From contig CP020563.1 in assembly GCA_002082585.1 (NCBI GenBank), positions 5,698,001-5,762,000 on the forward strand: DNA of 64,000 nucleotides, written 5' to 3'. Source of the DNA: Kitasatospora albolonga (GTDB taxonomy: Bacteria; Actinomycetota; Actinomycetes; Streptomycetales; Streptomycetaceae). The notes below the pieces were generated by a model, which did no database searches, had not been told where the DNA came from, and worked only from the letters and a program-made list of their open reading frames with translations. Shown here piece by piece: positions 34,697 through 41,669 of this stretch (within the stretch, counting starts at the first letter, position 1; each line of letters begins with the position of its first letter). Made by a program: the position numbers and the translations under genes.

Positions 34697-34766
34697 GGCG
34701 GGAGCACCTCACACAGGGATGGCCGGGCACCGGAGTTACCGGCGGTCACCTCTTATGAGACCGCTC

Positions 34767-34806
34767 GTCAACAAGGCCGTCAATCCCTTGTGTGCGACTT
34801 GTTGAC
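34767..34806. promoter_or_regulatory. Nested inverted repeats between divergent diiron genes
   Basis: Outer perfect arms GTCAACAAG (34767-34775) and CTTGTTGAC (34798-34806) with a 22-bp spacer. Inside the spacer, ACAAGG (34771-34776) and CCTTGT (34786-34791) form a second dyad. The region is AT-richer than its flanks and sits between the starts of the two diiron genes, a good position for an operator bound by the neighbouring TetR protein (inference). Confidence 0.65.
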
Positions 34807-34923
34807 CCGCCGTCTACCAACGTGTGAACCTGCGGGGGAGGCGGCGGGCGGGCGCGCCCAACTGCTGCCGGAGCCACGGAACTTGTCAAGCCGTTCGATC
34901 CGGTCGAGGCGAAGGAGCCGTCC

Positions 34924-36039
34924 GTGTCCACCCATGATCTCTACATCACGCCGCCCGCCGAACCCCTCTGGCAGGTCCCTGCCACCGGGGCGGCCCGCTT
35001 CAGCTGGGACTACGACGACGGCCGCGAACGCCTCCTCGCCCTCTACCAGAAGGGCAAGGACAAGCAGTGGGACGGCAACAAGCGCATCGACTGGTCCCTG
35101 GAGGTCGACCCCGCCGACCCGCTCGGCACCCCCGACGAGGCGCTGACGCTGTACGGCACCCCGCACTGGGCGAAGATGACCGAGAAGGACCGGGGCGAGC
35201 TGCGCAAGCACTACACCTCCTGGCAGTTCAGCCAGTTCCTCCACGGCGAACAGGGCGCGATGGTCTGCGCGGCCAGGATCGTGGAGTCCGTCCCCGACCT
35301 GGACGCCAAGTTCTACTCCGCCACCCAGACCATGGACGAGGCCCGGCACGCGGAGATCTACGGCCGCTTCCTGCACGAGAAGATCGGCATGCTCTACCCG
35401 GTCAACGACAACCTCCAGGGCCTGCTGGGCGACACCCTGCGCGACTCCCGCTGGGACATGCCGTACCTCGGGATGCAGGTCCTCATCGAGGGCCTCGCGC
35501 TCGCCGCGTTCGGCATGATCCGCGACACCACCACCAAGCCGCTGCCCAAACAGATCCTCGCGTACGTCATGCAGGACGAGGCCCGGCACGTGGCCTTCGG
35601 GCGGATGGCGCTGCGCGACTACTACAAGCAGCTGAGCGACGCCGAACTGCGCGAGCGCGAGGAGTTCGTCATCGAGGGCTGCTACCTGATGCGCGACCGG
35701 CTCAGCGGTGTCGAGGTCCTGGAGAACTTCGGCATCGGCAAGCAGGAGGCGAAGGATCTCTCCGAGCACTCCGAGTACCTCCAGCTTTTCCGCAAGCTGC
35801 TGTTCAGCCGGATCGTGCCGTGCGTCAAGGACATCGGCCTGTGGGGCCCGCGCCTTCAGAAGGCGTACGTCGACATGGGCGTCCTCGAACTCGGCGACTC
35901 CAACCTGGACCTGCTGATGTCCCAGGACGAGGAGATAGCCGAGGAGCTGGACCGCCAGCGCTTCGCAGCCGAGGAGCAGGCCCGGGTGGCGGAGGTCGCG
36001 GAGGCGATCGGGGAGGGGCGGGGGGAGGCGGCGGCCTGA
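34924..36039 (+). CDS. Ferritin-like diiron protein (R2-like oxidase/oxygenase family)
   Basis: A protein of 371 residues. Four-helix diiron ligand motifs: HGEQGAMVCA, TMDEARHAEIYGRF, EGLALAAFGM and QDEARHVAFGRMAL, giving two ExxH pairs plus two Glu, as in R2-like and ferritin-like oxygenases. The start is GTG with GGAG 8 nt upstream. The last 25 residues are Glu/Ala-rich. It probably works with, or is co-regulated with, the divergent AurF-like enzyme. Confidence 0.85.
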   Translation: MSTHDLYITPPAEPLWQVPATGAARFSWDYDDGRERLLALYQKGKDKQWDGNKRIDWSLEVDPADPLGTPDEALTLYGTPHWAKMTEKDRGELRKHYTSWQFSQFLHGEQGAMVCAARIVESVPDLDAKFYSATQTMDEARHAEIYGRFLHEKIGMLYPVNDNLQGLLGDTLRDSRWDMPYLGMQVLIEGLALAAFGMIRDTTTKPLPKQILAYVMQDEARHVAFGRMALRDYYKQLSDAELREREEFVIEGCYLMRDRLSGVEVLENFGIGKQEAKDLSEHSEYLQLFRKLLFSRIVPCVKDIGLWGPRLQKAYVDMGVLELGDSNLDLLMSQDEEIAEELDRQRFAAEEQARVAEVAEAIGEGRGEAAA

Positions 36040-36080
36040 GGCGCCGAGGGGGGCGGGAGGCGGAGGCGGCGGCCTGAGGC
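36025..36080. repeat. 38-bp imperfect tandem duplication at the 3' end of the diiron gene
   Basis: An 18-bp block containing GGCGGCGGCCTGAGGC occurs at 36025-36042, spanning the stop codon, and at 36063-36080, with similar G-rich flanks. The second copy lies in the short gap before the convergent hydrolase gene. Confidence 0.6.
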
Positions 36081-36099
36081 CACGCGGGGGGCGGGGGCT

Positions 36100-36990
36100 T
36101 CAGCGACGTACGACTGCCCGGCCGATGAAGTCCAGGACCAGCCCGGCCACCCGCTCCGGCGCCTGGAGCAGCATCGCGTGACCGGCCGCGATGCCCTCGA
36201 CGGTCACGTTGGGCCGCCGCGCCGCCAGCTCCGCCAGGTCCCGCTCCAGCCCTTTCCCGTACGCGTCCAACAGGTCCCCCAGCCACTCCAGCCCGGGCAT
36301 CGGCCCGACCCGCTCCTGGGCCCGGACCAGCAGCAGCGGACAGCGGACGCGCCGGAACGCCGAGAACAGGTCCAGCCCGTCCATCGCGTCCAGCATCTCC
36401 ACCGCGCCCGGCAGCTCGGGCAGCAACTGCCATTCACCGTGAGGCAGTTCGCGCGCGCTGGCTCGGCAGACCGCTTCCGCCAGCGCCGCCGGGATGCCGA
36501 GGGCGACGCTGTGGTCCACCTGGCCCGCCAGATACCCGGCGGGCATCCGGGCCCCCGCCGACGCCCGGGACATCGCCCCGATCTCCGCCAGCCGCCGGGC
36601 GGCCTCCTCCGCGGGCACCCCCACGTACTGGTCCGGCCGCCCCCACCCGAAACCGTCCAGGTTCACCACCGAGGCCACCCGCTCCGGACGCGTCCCCGCG
36701 TACACCGAGGCGACCATGCCGCCCAGCGAGTGCCCCACCAAGCTCACTTCCGCCTCCCTTCCCCCTTCCGCTGCGAGGGTGTCGTCCAGGTCGGCGCAGA
36801 CCGTCGCGAGGTCCCAGGAGGCGGCGGGGGCGCTGCGGCCATGGCCGGGCAGATCCACCGCGAGCACCCGGTGGCCCTGCGTCAGATGGGGTACGACGGC
36901 GGCCCAGTCGGCCGACGAGCGGCCCGCGCCGTGCAGGAGAAGGAGGGGCGGGCCGTCGCCGCCGTGATCGTGCAGGTGAAGGGCTGTCAT
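36100..36990 (-). CDS. Alpha/beta hydrolase
   Basis: A protein of 296 residues. Oxyanion region LLLLHGAGRSS, nucleophile elbow GHSLGG (Ser), acid region after VRCPLLLVRAQER and a C-terminal His in AAGHAMLLQAPE support an active alpha/beta hydrolase with a helical cap. The substrate is unknown. TACCGT at 36998-37003 lies 7 nt upstream of the ATG with no Shine-Dalgarno, suggesting a leaderless transcript. Confidence 0.88.
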   Translation of the reverse strand: MTALHLHDHGGDGPPLLLLHGAGRSSADWAAVVPHLTQGHRVLAVDLPGHGRSAPAASWDLATVCADLDDTLAAEGGREAEVSLVGHSLGGMVASVYAGTRPERVASVVNLDGFGWGRPDQYVGVPAEEAARRLAEIGAMSRASAGARMPAGYLAGQVDHSVALGIPAALAEAVCRASARELPHGEWQLLPELPGAVEMLDAMDGLDLFSAFRRVRCPLLLVRAQERVGPMPGLEWLGDLLDAYGKGLERDLAELAARRPNVTVEGIAAGHAMLLQAPERVAGLVLDFIGRAVVRR

Positions 36991-37141
36991 GCGCACCACG
37001 GTAGGCGGCCGGAACGCCCTCAAGATCGTCCGCCGGAACGATGGAATGCGGCGGTTCCCAGGCCGATAATGGATATACGCCGCCGGGTTCCGCGACAACG
37101 AGCGGCAACGCATCGGTCCCTATCCCTCTGGTCCTGCGAGC

Positions 37142-37276
37142 GCAGGTTGGCCCCTGCCCGTCACGTGGACAGCGGCGGATGCCGCCTGCGGACAAGACTC
37201 CCGCTTCCGATGCTTCCTGGAAGACGTCGGCCTGTCCTGCGCCACGGCCGTGCCCAAGTCCCAGCAGGCCCAACTG
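37142..37276 (+). pseudogene. Fossil fragment of an IS701-type transposase
   Basis: Translated in the frame starting at 37142, this short stretch reads like the DDE-domain core of IS701-family transposases: WTAADAACGQDSRFRCFLED and then a VPKSQQ motif, about 45 residues in all. In intact homologues the corresponding segment is (W)VTAD..YGQD.RFR..LE...L.Y..AVPKSQQ. No transposase sequence continues on either side and no terminal repeats were found. It is a decayed remnant marking the left edge of the accessory patch. The rest of 36991-37380 shows no other gene. Confidence 0.7.
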
Positions 37277-37380
37277 CCCGCCGCGTCCAGTCCCATGACG
37301 CTGCCGTGGGCGGAGCGAAGATCTACGGACACCTACGCTCGTCACCGAAGGCCAGGTCATGGGATACGGAGGAGGCGGCC

Positions 37381-37770
37381 ATGGGGGTCTGCACTTACAC
37401 CAACGTCGTCAGGGACCAAGAGACGCTTGGCAGCTACGACTTCGACGGGAGCGCGCACTACCTCCACGTGGGGCTGGAGGCGCTGGGGCTCGACGGCGAC
37501 GAGATTGTCCACGGGGTGGGGGGTCCGGACGGCGTCGACGCGGAGGAGGCGGAGGAAGGATTCCTCGGCCGGCTCACCCCCGATCAGGTCAGGGCCTTCT
37601 GGGAGCGCCTCTCGCCCGTCACTGTCGAGCAGTTCCTGACGGGCCTACGGACGACCGAGAACGTCAACGGCGACGACGAGGAGTACTGCGCGCTGTACTT
37701 CGCCGACCTCAAGGAGATGTACGGCGCGGCTGTTCGCGCGGACGCGGGTATGACCATGTCCTGGTACTGA
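37381..37770 (+). CDS. Hypothetical protein (DUF1877-like)
   Basis: An acidic protein of 129 residues. A ALGLDGDEIVHGVGGPDGVDAEEAEEGFLGRLTP stretch and conserved-looking Trp/Tyr residues resemble DUF1877-type small proteins; the assignment is tentative. The ATG has a strong GGAGGAGG ribosome-binding site. It is followed by a strong terminator and has no operon partners. Confidence 0.65.
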   Translation: MGVCTYTNVVRDQETLGSYDFDGSAHYLHVGLEALGLDGDEIVHGVGGPDGVDAEEAEEGFLGRLTPDQVRAFWERLSPVTVEQFLTGLRTTENVNGDDEEYCALYFADLKEMYGAAVRADAGMTMSWY

Positions 37771-37892
37771 CGGTCCGTACCAGTGCCTGAGCCGGAAGGT
37801 TCTTGGCAGTTGCTGGTCTTCTCTGCTGAGTTGGGAGCTCTGGTGAGTGCTCCGGCTGCAGACCGTGATTCTGATCGCGGATCAGTCGTGCG

Positions 37893-37928
37893 TTGAGAGC
37901 CCTCACCATAAATGATGAGGGCTCTCAA
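37893..37928. terminator. 13-bp perfect hairpin terminator
   Basis: Arms TTGAGAGCCCTCA (37893-37905) and TGAGGGCTCTCAA (37916-37928) around a 10-nt AT-rich loop. It is placed 123 nt after the stop of the plus-strand gene and 66 nt before the 3' end of the convergent truncated regulator, so it can serve both strands. Nothing else is visible in 37771-37993. Confidence 0.82.
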
Positions 37929-37993
37929 AGTGGCGGTATCCGGGCGTGGCCCGAATGCGCCCGGCCAGCCAGCGCGGCCGACTCACAACGGAG

Positions 37994-39052
37994 TCACCTC
38001 AAGTGAGCGCCCGTAAATCTCCCGGGCTGTCGAGTTCGATCGGTAGGGGCGCAGGAGGGGGCAATCCTTCCCACGAGTTCGTCGATGCGGCCGGAATGAA
38101 TGTTGGGGTAGGCATCAAGAACGAGGCCCCACGTTGCGCACGCTGCCTCAAGGTGTCCGATCTCAAGTTGCCTTTGAGCCAACATGGCATTGAACTTGAT
38201 TTCCGATCTCTTGCTATCGGTCGAATCGCGCAGGCGAAAGTGGTCGCTTAGTGATTCAACGCTTCCTTTGACGTCGCCCAAGGCATATCGGACTTCGGCA
38301 GTTGAGTACGCCAATGTAGCCGAGCTGAAGCCGCCAAAGGTGCCGACCTGGCTCTCTGCCTGATTAACCGCCCGCTCCGCCTCGCGCAGAGCCGTGAGCG
38401 CGTTTGTCTTTTCGCCGGCCAGGGCGTAAGCGTGTGCCTGCTGCCCGGCCATAAAGGCCCGCATGCCAGGGGTGGATTCAGGCGCTGCTTCAGCGGCTGC
38501 GTTCGCGAGCCTTACGGCAGGTGCCCCATGGCCGAGGTCCGCGGCCTGCACGGACATGCCACGCAGGACACGAAAGTACGTGTTGTGGTCCCCGCTTGCA
38601 TCTGCAAGCCCCAGAGCCCTCACGTAATATTGCTGCGCTCTCCTGTGGGCACCTTCGTCTACCGCCATCCATCCGGTCAGGTAGCAAAGAAATGCTGCTG
38701 CGGAAAGCATTGATTTCCGCGTCTCGGTGGGCGAATCAGCTGTGAGGTAAGGGCTGACAGTGTTCACGAGGAAGTCCGCAGCCATGGGTCGAGCGTAGCG
38801 TCCACCGAAATCGTCGTCGAGTTCTGACAGGCGCTCAGTCATTGCCGAGACGGCTTGAACCTCTGCCGACCCGATGCGCATTTTCGGATTCTCCCTGAAA
38901 GCCTCCATGCGTCCGACCACATTTTGCCAGCCCGGAACGGTGAGGGCGACGGAGAAAAGCCCCGCTCCCAGGACGCTGCGGCGTGAGGGGTCCATGTCCT
39001 GCCTCCCGAGGTCGATCAGCCCTTCCACGGTAGTCGGGCGTCTGTTCAACAT
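37994..39052 (-). pseudogene. N-terminally truncated HTH/TPR-type transcriptional regulator
   Basis: The open frame gives 352 residues. It starts with TVEGLIDLGRQDMDPSRRSVLGAGLFSVAL, normally an internal segment of about 400-residue Streptomyces regulators that begin with an HTH_3 domain. TPR-like helices follow (AQQYYVRALGLADASGDHNTY, QAHAYALAGEKTNALTALREAE). No HTH precedes it: a TGA stop lies four codons upstream in frame, and the upstream DNA encodes nothing similar. G+C content is visibly lower than in the neighbours. It could be translated from the ATG at 39052 as a DNA-binding-deficient protein, or be dead. Confidence 0.7.
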
Positions 39053-39240
39053 GAACCCGCTTCACGGCAGTCCGTGGCGAAGGTATCCAGTTCCGGGGGT
39101 GTACGGGCGTAGCCGCCGAAGGTGAAGCGCTTGTCCGGCGACCAGTGGCCGGCCGGTCCGCCGAACGCCTGTTCCTGGAGGCGGGGGACGGCCCCGCCGA
39201 GGAAGCTGTCGGTTCCGCAGGCCATGGCCGGCACATCGGT
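39046..39240 (-). pseudogene. Possible coding remnant upstream of the truncated regulator
   Basis: The minus-strand frame ending at 39046 encodes a sensible-looking C-terminus (LGGAVPRLQEQAFGGP, then FTFGGYARTPPELDTFATDC) with mostly G/C third positions, but no proper start: the frame runs into the opposite end of the DUF5919 regulator gene. Its stop overlaps the ATG of the truncated regulator. The family is not recognised. It may be the 3' end of a gene cut by the event that removed the regulator's N-terminus. Confidence 0.3.
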
Positions 39241-39361
39241 AAGCCCACGAAGCGGTCGTCCCGCACTCTTTTCAAGAGGGAGCGGCCGGGTTCGAAGGGC
39301 GCGGGCAAGGTCTACGGGCGGGCTCACCCTCCCAAAGTGGCCGTGCGTACGCGCCGCGCTG

Positions 39362-40135
39362 TTACGGCGTTTGTGGTACGCCCCGGTACCACAGCTCATC
39401 GGCGTGCTCCGCGAACCGGTCGAACATTCCGCCGTCTCCCTGGCGACGCAGGTGCAGGAGGGGTGAGTCGTGGCCGACGAGCCGCGCCAGATGGGGCGTC
39501 ACGAGCGCGTCGTGATCGAACCTGAACACGGAGAGGGACACATGGTTCACGGCGTCCTCCGGGCTGCTGAAGCGCGTCTCCAGGCCGTCCAGGGGGCCGA
39601 GGCGTCCCAGGTGCTCCAGGCTGATCCGGATGCGTGTGCCGACGTTGAGCGCGACGTCTTCGATGGCCTCACGCTGTCGGGTCACCTCTCCATCAGGATC
39701 ACCCAGCAGGAAGCGCACACGGCACCCCGATGCGATCTTGCGGCGCAGCGTCTCGATGAACGCCGGCTGCTCCAGCCAGACGAAGTAGTTCGTGTACCCG
39801 GCGAAGAAGATGTCGGTGGAGGCCCCTGCGATCAGCTCGCCCCACACGGTCGACGGGCAGGCGGACCGGTAGGGGTAGGCGTGGGCCAACTCGCGGTCAT
39901 GGCCGGTCTTCACCCGTTCCTGAACAGCCTTGGGCCAGATCATGTCTTCATCCACCTTCAGCGCCCGGCACGCGTCGACGCGGTTTCTTGCATGTGGTAA
40001 AAGCTCGGCGTCGGCCAGCCACCGTTCCACCGTCTTGGGTGCCACGCCGATGCGGGTGGCAAGCTTTCGGGGCGTGAGCTTGGCGTCTTCTATAGCTGAT
40101 CGTAGAGCGGCGTTCAAGACTTCCCCCTGCGACAT
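39362..40135 (-). CDS. HTH transcriptional regulator with DUF5919 domain
   Basis: A protein of 257 residues. The N-terminal XRE-type helix-turn-helix (about 10-60, AIEDAKLTPRKLATRIGVAPKTVERWLAD) is followed by a DUF5919 domain (STVWGELIAGASTDIFFAGYTNYFVWLE, CRVRFLLGDPDGEVTRQRE, VTPHLARLVGHDSPLLHLRR), a phospholipase-D-like fold found in Streptomyces regulators. The ATG lies inside the first copy of an 82-bp tandem duplication, so the upstream copy supplies a second, out-of-frame ATG. No clear Shine-Dalgarno is present. It is divergent from a small gene pair. Confidence 0.87.
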   Translation of the reverse strand: MSQGEVLNAALRSAIEDAKLTPRKLATRIGVAPKTVERWLADAELLPHARNRVDACRALKVDEDMIWPKAVQERVKTGHDRELAHAYPYRSACPSTVWGELIAGASTDIFFAGYTNYFVWLEQPAFIETLRRKIASGCRVRFLLGDPDGEVTRQREAIEDVALNVGTRIRISLEHLGRLGPLDGLETRFSSPEDAVNHVSLSVFRFDHDALVTPHLARLVGHDSPLLHLRRQGDGGMFDRFAEHADELWYRGVPQTP

Positions 40136-40290
40136 TTGGGCGTTCTTGAACCGTAGTGCTCAACGGTACAACTGTCCCTGATTCGGGGAGAGATACGTCC
40201 TTCAGGGGCTGCGACATTTGGGCGTTCTTGAACCGTAGTGCTCAACGGTACAACTGTCCCTGATTCGGGGAGAGATACGTCCTTCAGGGG
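40127..40290. repeat. Perfect 82-bp tandem duplication
   Basis: Positions 40127-40208 and 40209-40290 are identical over all 82 bases as read by eye. Each copy contains the first codons of the DUF5919 regulator, its 5' flank and the dyad TTGAACCGT/ACGGTACAA (copy 1 at 40146-40171; copy 2 offset by 82). Because 82 is not a multiple of three, the second start codon opens a different frame. Perfect identity suggests a recent duplication. Confidence 0.95.
40146..40171. promoter_or_regulatory. Candidate operator/promoter dyad, duplicated 82 bp away
   Basis: TTGAACCGT and ACGGTACAA form an inverted repeat (8 of 9 positions) around an 8-bp spacer, between the divergent regulator and small-gene start sites. 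A TTGAAC/TACAAC pair in it could serve as a plus-strand promoter, though its 15-bp spacing is short. The identical element recurs at 40228-40253. Confidence 0.5.
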
Positions 40291-40307
40291 CATGGAGCAT
40301 CACGTCC

Positions 40308-40511
40308 ATGACGACTCCAGACACGACCATGGACCCGCCTGCGCATCTCATGTCCGTCCCGGAGCCTCCGAAGCCGGTGGAGGGCTGCGACGTGTGCCAG
40401 GTGTTGGATGCCCAGCGGCGGGAGGCCGGAGGCCGGGGCGACTACTCGGCGGCGACGGACGCGAACGTGGAGATCCGGCGGCACCCGCACGCGACCCGGA
40501 AGCGCCGATGA
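40308..40511 (+). CDS. Small hypothetical protein
   Basis: A protein of 67 residues: PAHLMSVPEP, then a GCDVCQVLDAQRREA motif with a CxxC pair and a basic HPHATRKRR end. Streptomyces genomes carry many such small proteins beside HTH regulators; the function is unknown. The ATG has GGAG 10 nt upstream. The stop overlaps the next start (ATGA). Confidence 0.7.
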   Translation: MTTPDTTMDPPAHLMSVPEPPKPVEGCDVCQVLDAQRREAGGRGDYSAATDANVEIRRHPHATRKRR

Positions 40512-40885
40512 TCACGCAGGGGGCGATGGCGGTGGAGATGCAGCAGTGGCGCGACGGCCGCAAGGCGGCGGAGAACGCGACCGAGGCGCTCAGCGGGGCG
40601 TTGGTGGCGCTCGGGATCGATACCGAACGAGTCAGCCACCTCCGGCCGATGGTGGCCTATTCGGGGAGGCCGTACGTCCACATGGGAGCCATGCCCGCAG
40701 ACCTGGTGGAGCGTATGGCCGAGGCGCTGAGGTGCGACGGGCCGCCCCTGCCGGAGCGCCCTGTGAAGACTCCGGGGCGCTGCTCGGGAACCCTGGCGCG
40801 TTGGGGCCGGAGGGTCGTGAGTGTGTTTGGGCCAACGTTTCTGTACGTGTTCAAGAGCGCGCCCGCGCCGCGCCGTGGGGGGTGA
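40508..40885 (+). CDS. Hypothetical protein
   Basis: A protein of 125 residues, unrecognised. It is helical with EMQQWRDGRKAAENATEALSGALVALGI followed by LRPMVAYSGRPYVHMGAMPADLVERMAEAL, and has a basic C-terminus. It is coupled to the preceding small CDS by ATGA. Its last 35 nt overlap the 3' end of the convergent gene ending at 40851. Confidence 0.68.
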   Translation: MITQGAMAVEMQQWRDGRKAAENATEALSGALVALGIDTERVSHLRPMVAYSGRPYVHMGAMPADLVERMAEALRCDGPPLPERPVKTPGRCSGTLARWGRRVVSVFGPTFLYVFKSAPAPRRGG

Positions 40886-41312
40886 GCCGGACCGCCGCCT
40901 GTGGCTGTCCGCCGAGAGCCCGCCGCATCACCGTAAGCGGGTCCAGCTCGGGAAAGCGCTCCTGTACCTGCTGCTGCGCCTGAGCGATCAGTTCATCGAG
41001 CAGGACGGGGGCAGCACCCCAGAGCACGCCACGCAGGTACGGCACCACCTCGGAAGGGTCGGGCGGCAGTTGCAACCCGACGGTCAGCGGGGCGTTCTCG
41101 CTCTTGTAGCGCCTCGCGGGCAGCCCGACCTTTTCGGGGTGGACGCAGACCGGGGTCCCGTCGCTCAAGTACCTGTGTCCGTCAGCCTTGTTGAACGGGC
41201 ACTCGGGAGTCGGTCGCTCGAACACGTCGAACTCGCCGACAGGGTGCACCCGGGACGGACAGATACCGCACGCGCGGTGGTGTACGTCGCCGTTCACGAA
41301 AGGCTCGGGCAT
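40851..41312 (-). CDS. Hypothetical Cys-rich protein
   Basis: A protein of 153 residues. The N-terminal half contains HHRACGICPSRVHP, ECPFNK and PVCVHPEK, a Cys/His pattern suggesting a metal site. The C-terminal half is helical (VLLDELIAQAQQQVQERFPELDPLTVMRRAL). No family was recognised. It is convergent and overlapping with the gene ending at 40885, and divergent from the FxLD locus. Confidence 0.6.
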   Translation of the reverse strand: MPEPFVNGDVHHRACGICPSRVHPVGEFDVFERPTPECPFNKADGHRYLSDGTPVCVHPEKVGLPARRYKSENAPLTVGLQLPPDPSEVVPYLRGVLWGAAPVLLDELIAQAQQQVQERFPELDPLTVMRRALGGQPQAAVRLTPHGAARARS

Positions 41313-41669
41313 GGACCGGAGCCTAGCTCCCACCAGCACCACAGACGCCCGTTCCCGACCGCACCCGCCCCCTTCGGGTGAAGCGGGTCGGGGCGGGGTG
41401 CAGGACCCGCTGCGGGGCCGCCAGGCGCGTTCCGCGGCGGAAGCGGGGGGTGTTCCGGCTGCGCCGACAGCGGCCTGAACCCCCCCTGACAGGCATGGTC
41501 AGCCGCCCGATCGCGTTACCGCCCAGACAGCCGCTCGGCGGCCCGGATGATGTGACGGGCCCGGCCGCCGAGCGGTTACCCCTCCGGCGCGGAGCTGTCG
41601 CCTCGTACCTGACGCGAGCCCCCGAAGCCCCGCGCCGGGCCCCTTGGCCCCGTTGAGAAGGAGAACTCT
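41313..41669. other. 357-nt divergent intergenic region before the FxLD locus
   Basis: No gene was found. It includes a large inverted repeat, listed separately at 41531-41575. The remainder is G/C-rich with no recognised operator. Confidence 0.4.
41531..41575 (+). promoter_or_regulatory. Large hairpin in the leader of the FxLD methyltransferase gene
   Basis: Perfect 13-bp arms CCGCTCGGCGGCC (41531-41543) and GGCCGCCGAGCGG (41563-41575) around a 19-nt loop, ending 94 nt before the GTG start. It could be an attenuator, an operator or a terminator of antisense transcription. No U-run follows. Confidence 0.5.

Noticed and set aside
37120..37332. A minus-strand 70-codon frame in the spacer at 37.1-37.3 kb
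   Set aside because: The opposite strand carries the transposase-like fragment; this frame is its shadow.
38432..38713. A plus-strand Cys-rich 93-codon frame opposite the truncated regulator
   Set aside because: It has no ribosome-binding site or domain; codon usage fits the minus-strand TPR-like protein.
39948..40217. A minus-strand ORF starting at the duplicate ATG in the second 82-bp copy
   Set aside because: It arises from the duplication, reads out of frame through the regulator's N-terminus and has no homology; it is treated as a decoy frame, not a gene.
40127..40290. att site or IS target duplication
   Set aside because: Copies are directly adjacent with no element between them and no integrase nearby; a simple tandem duplication explains it better.
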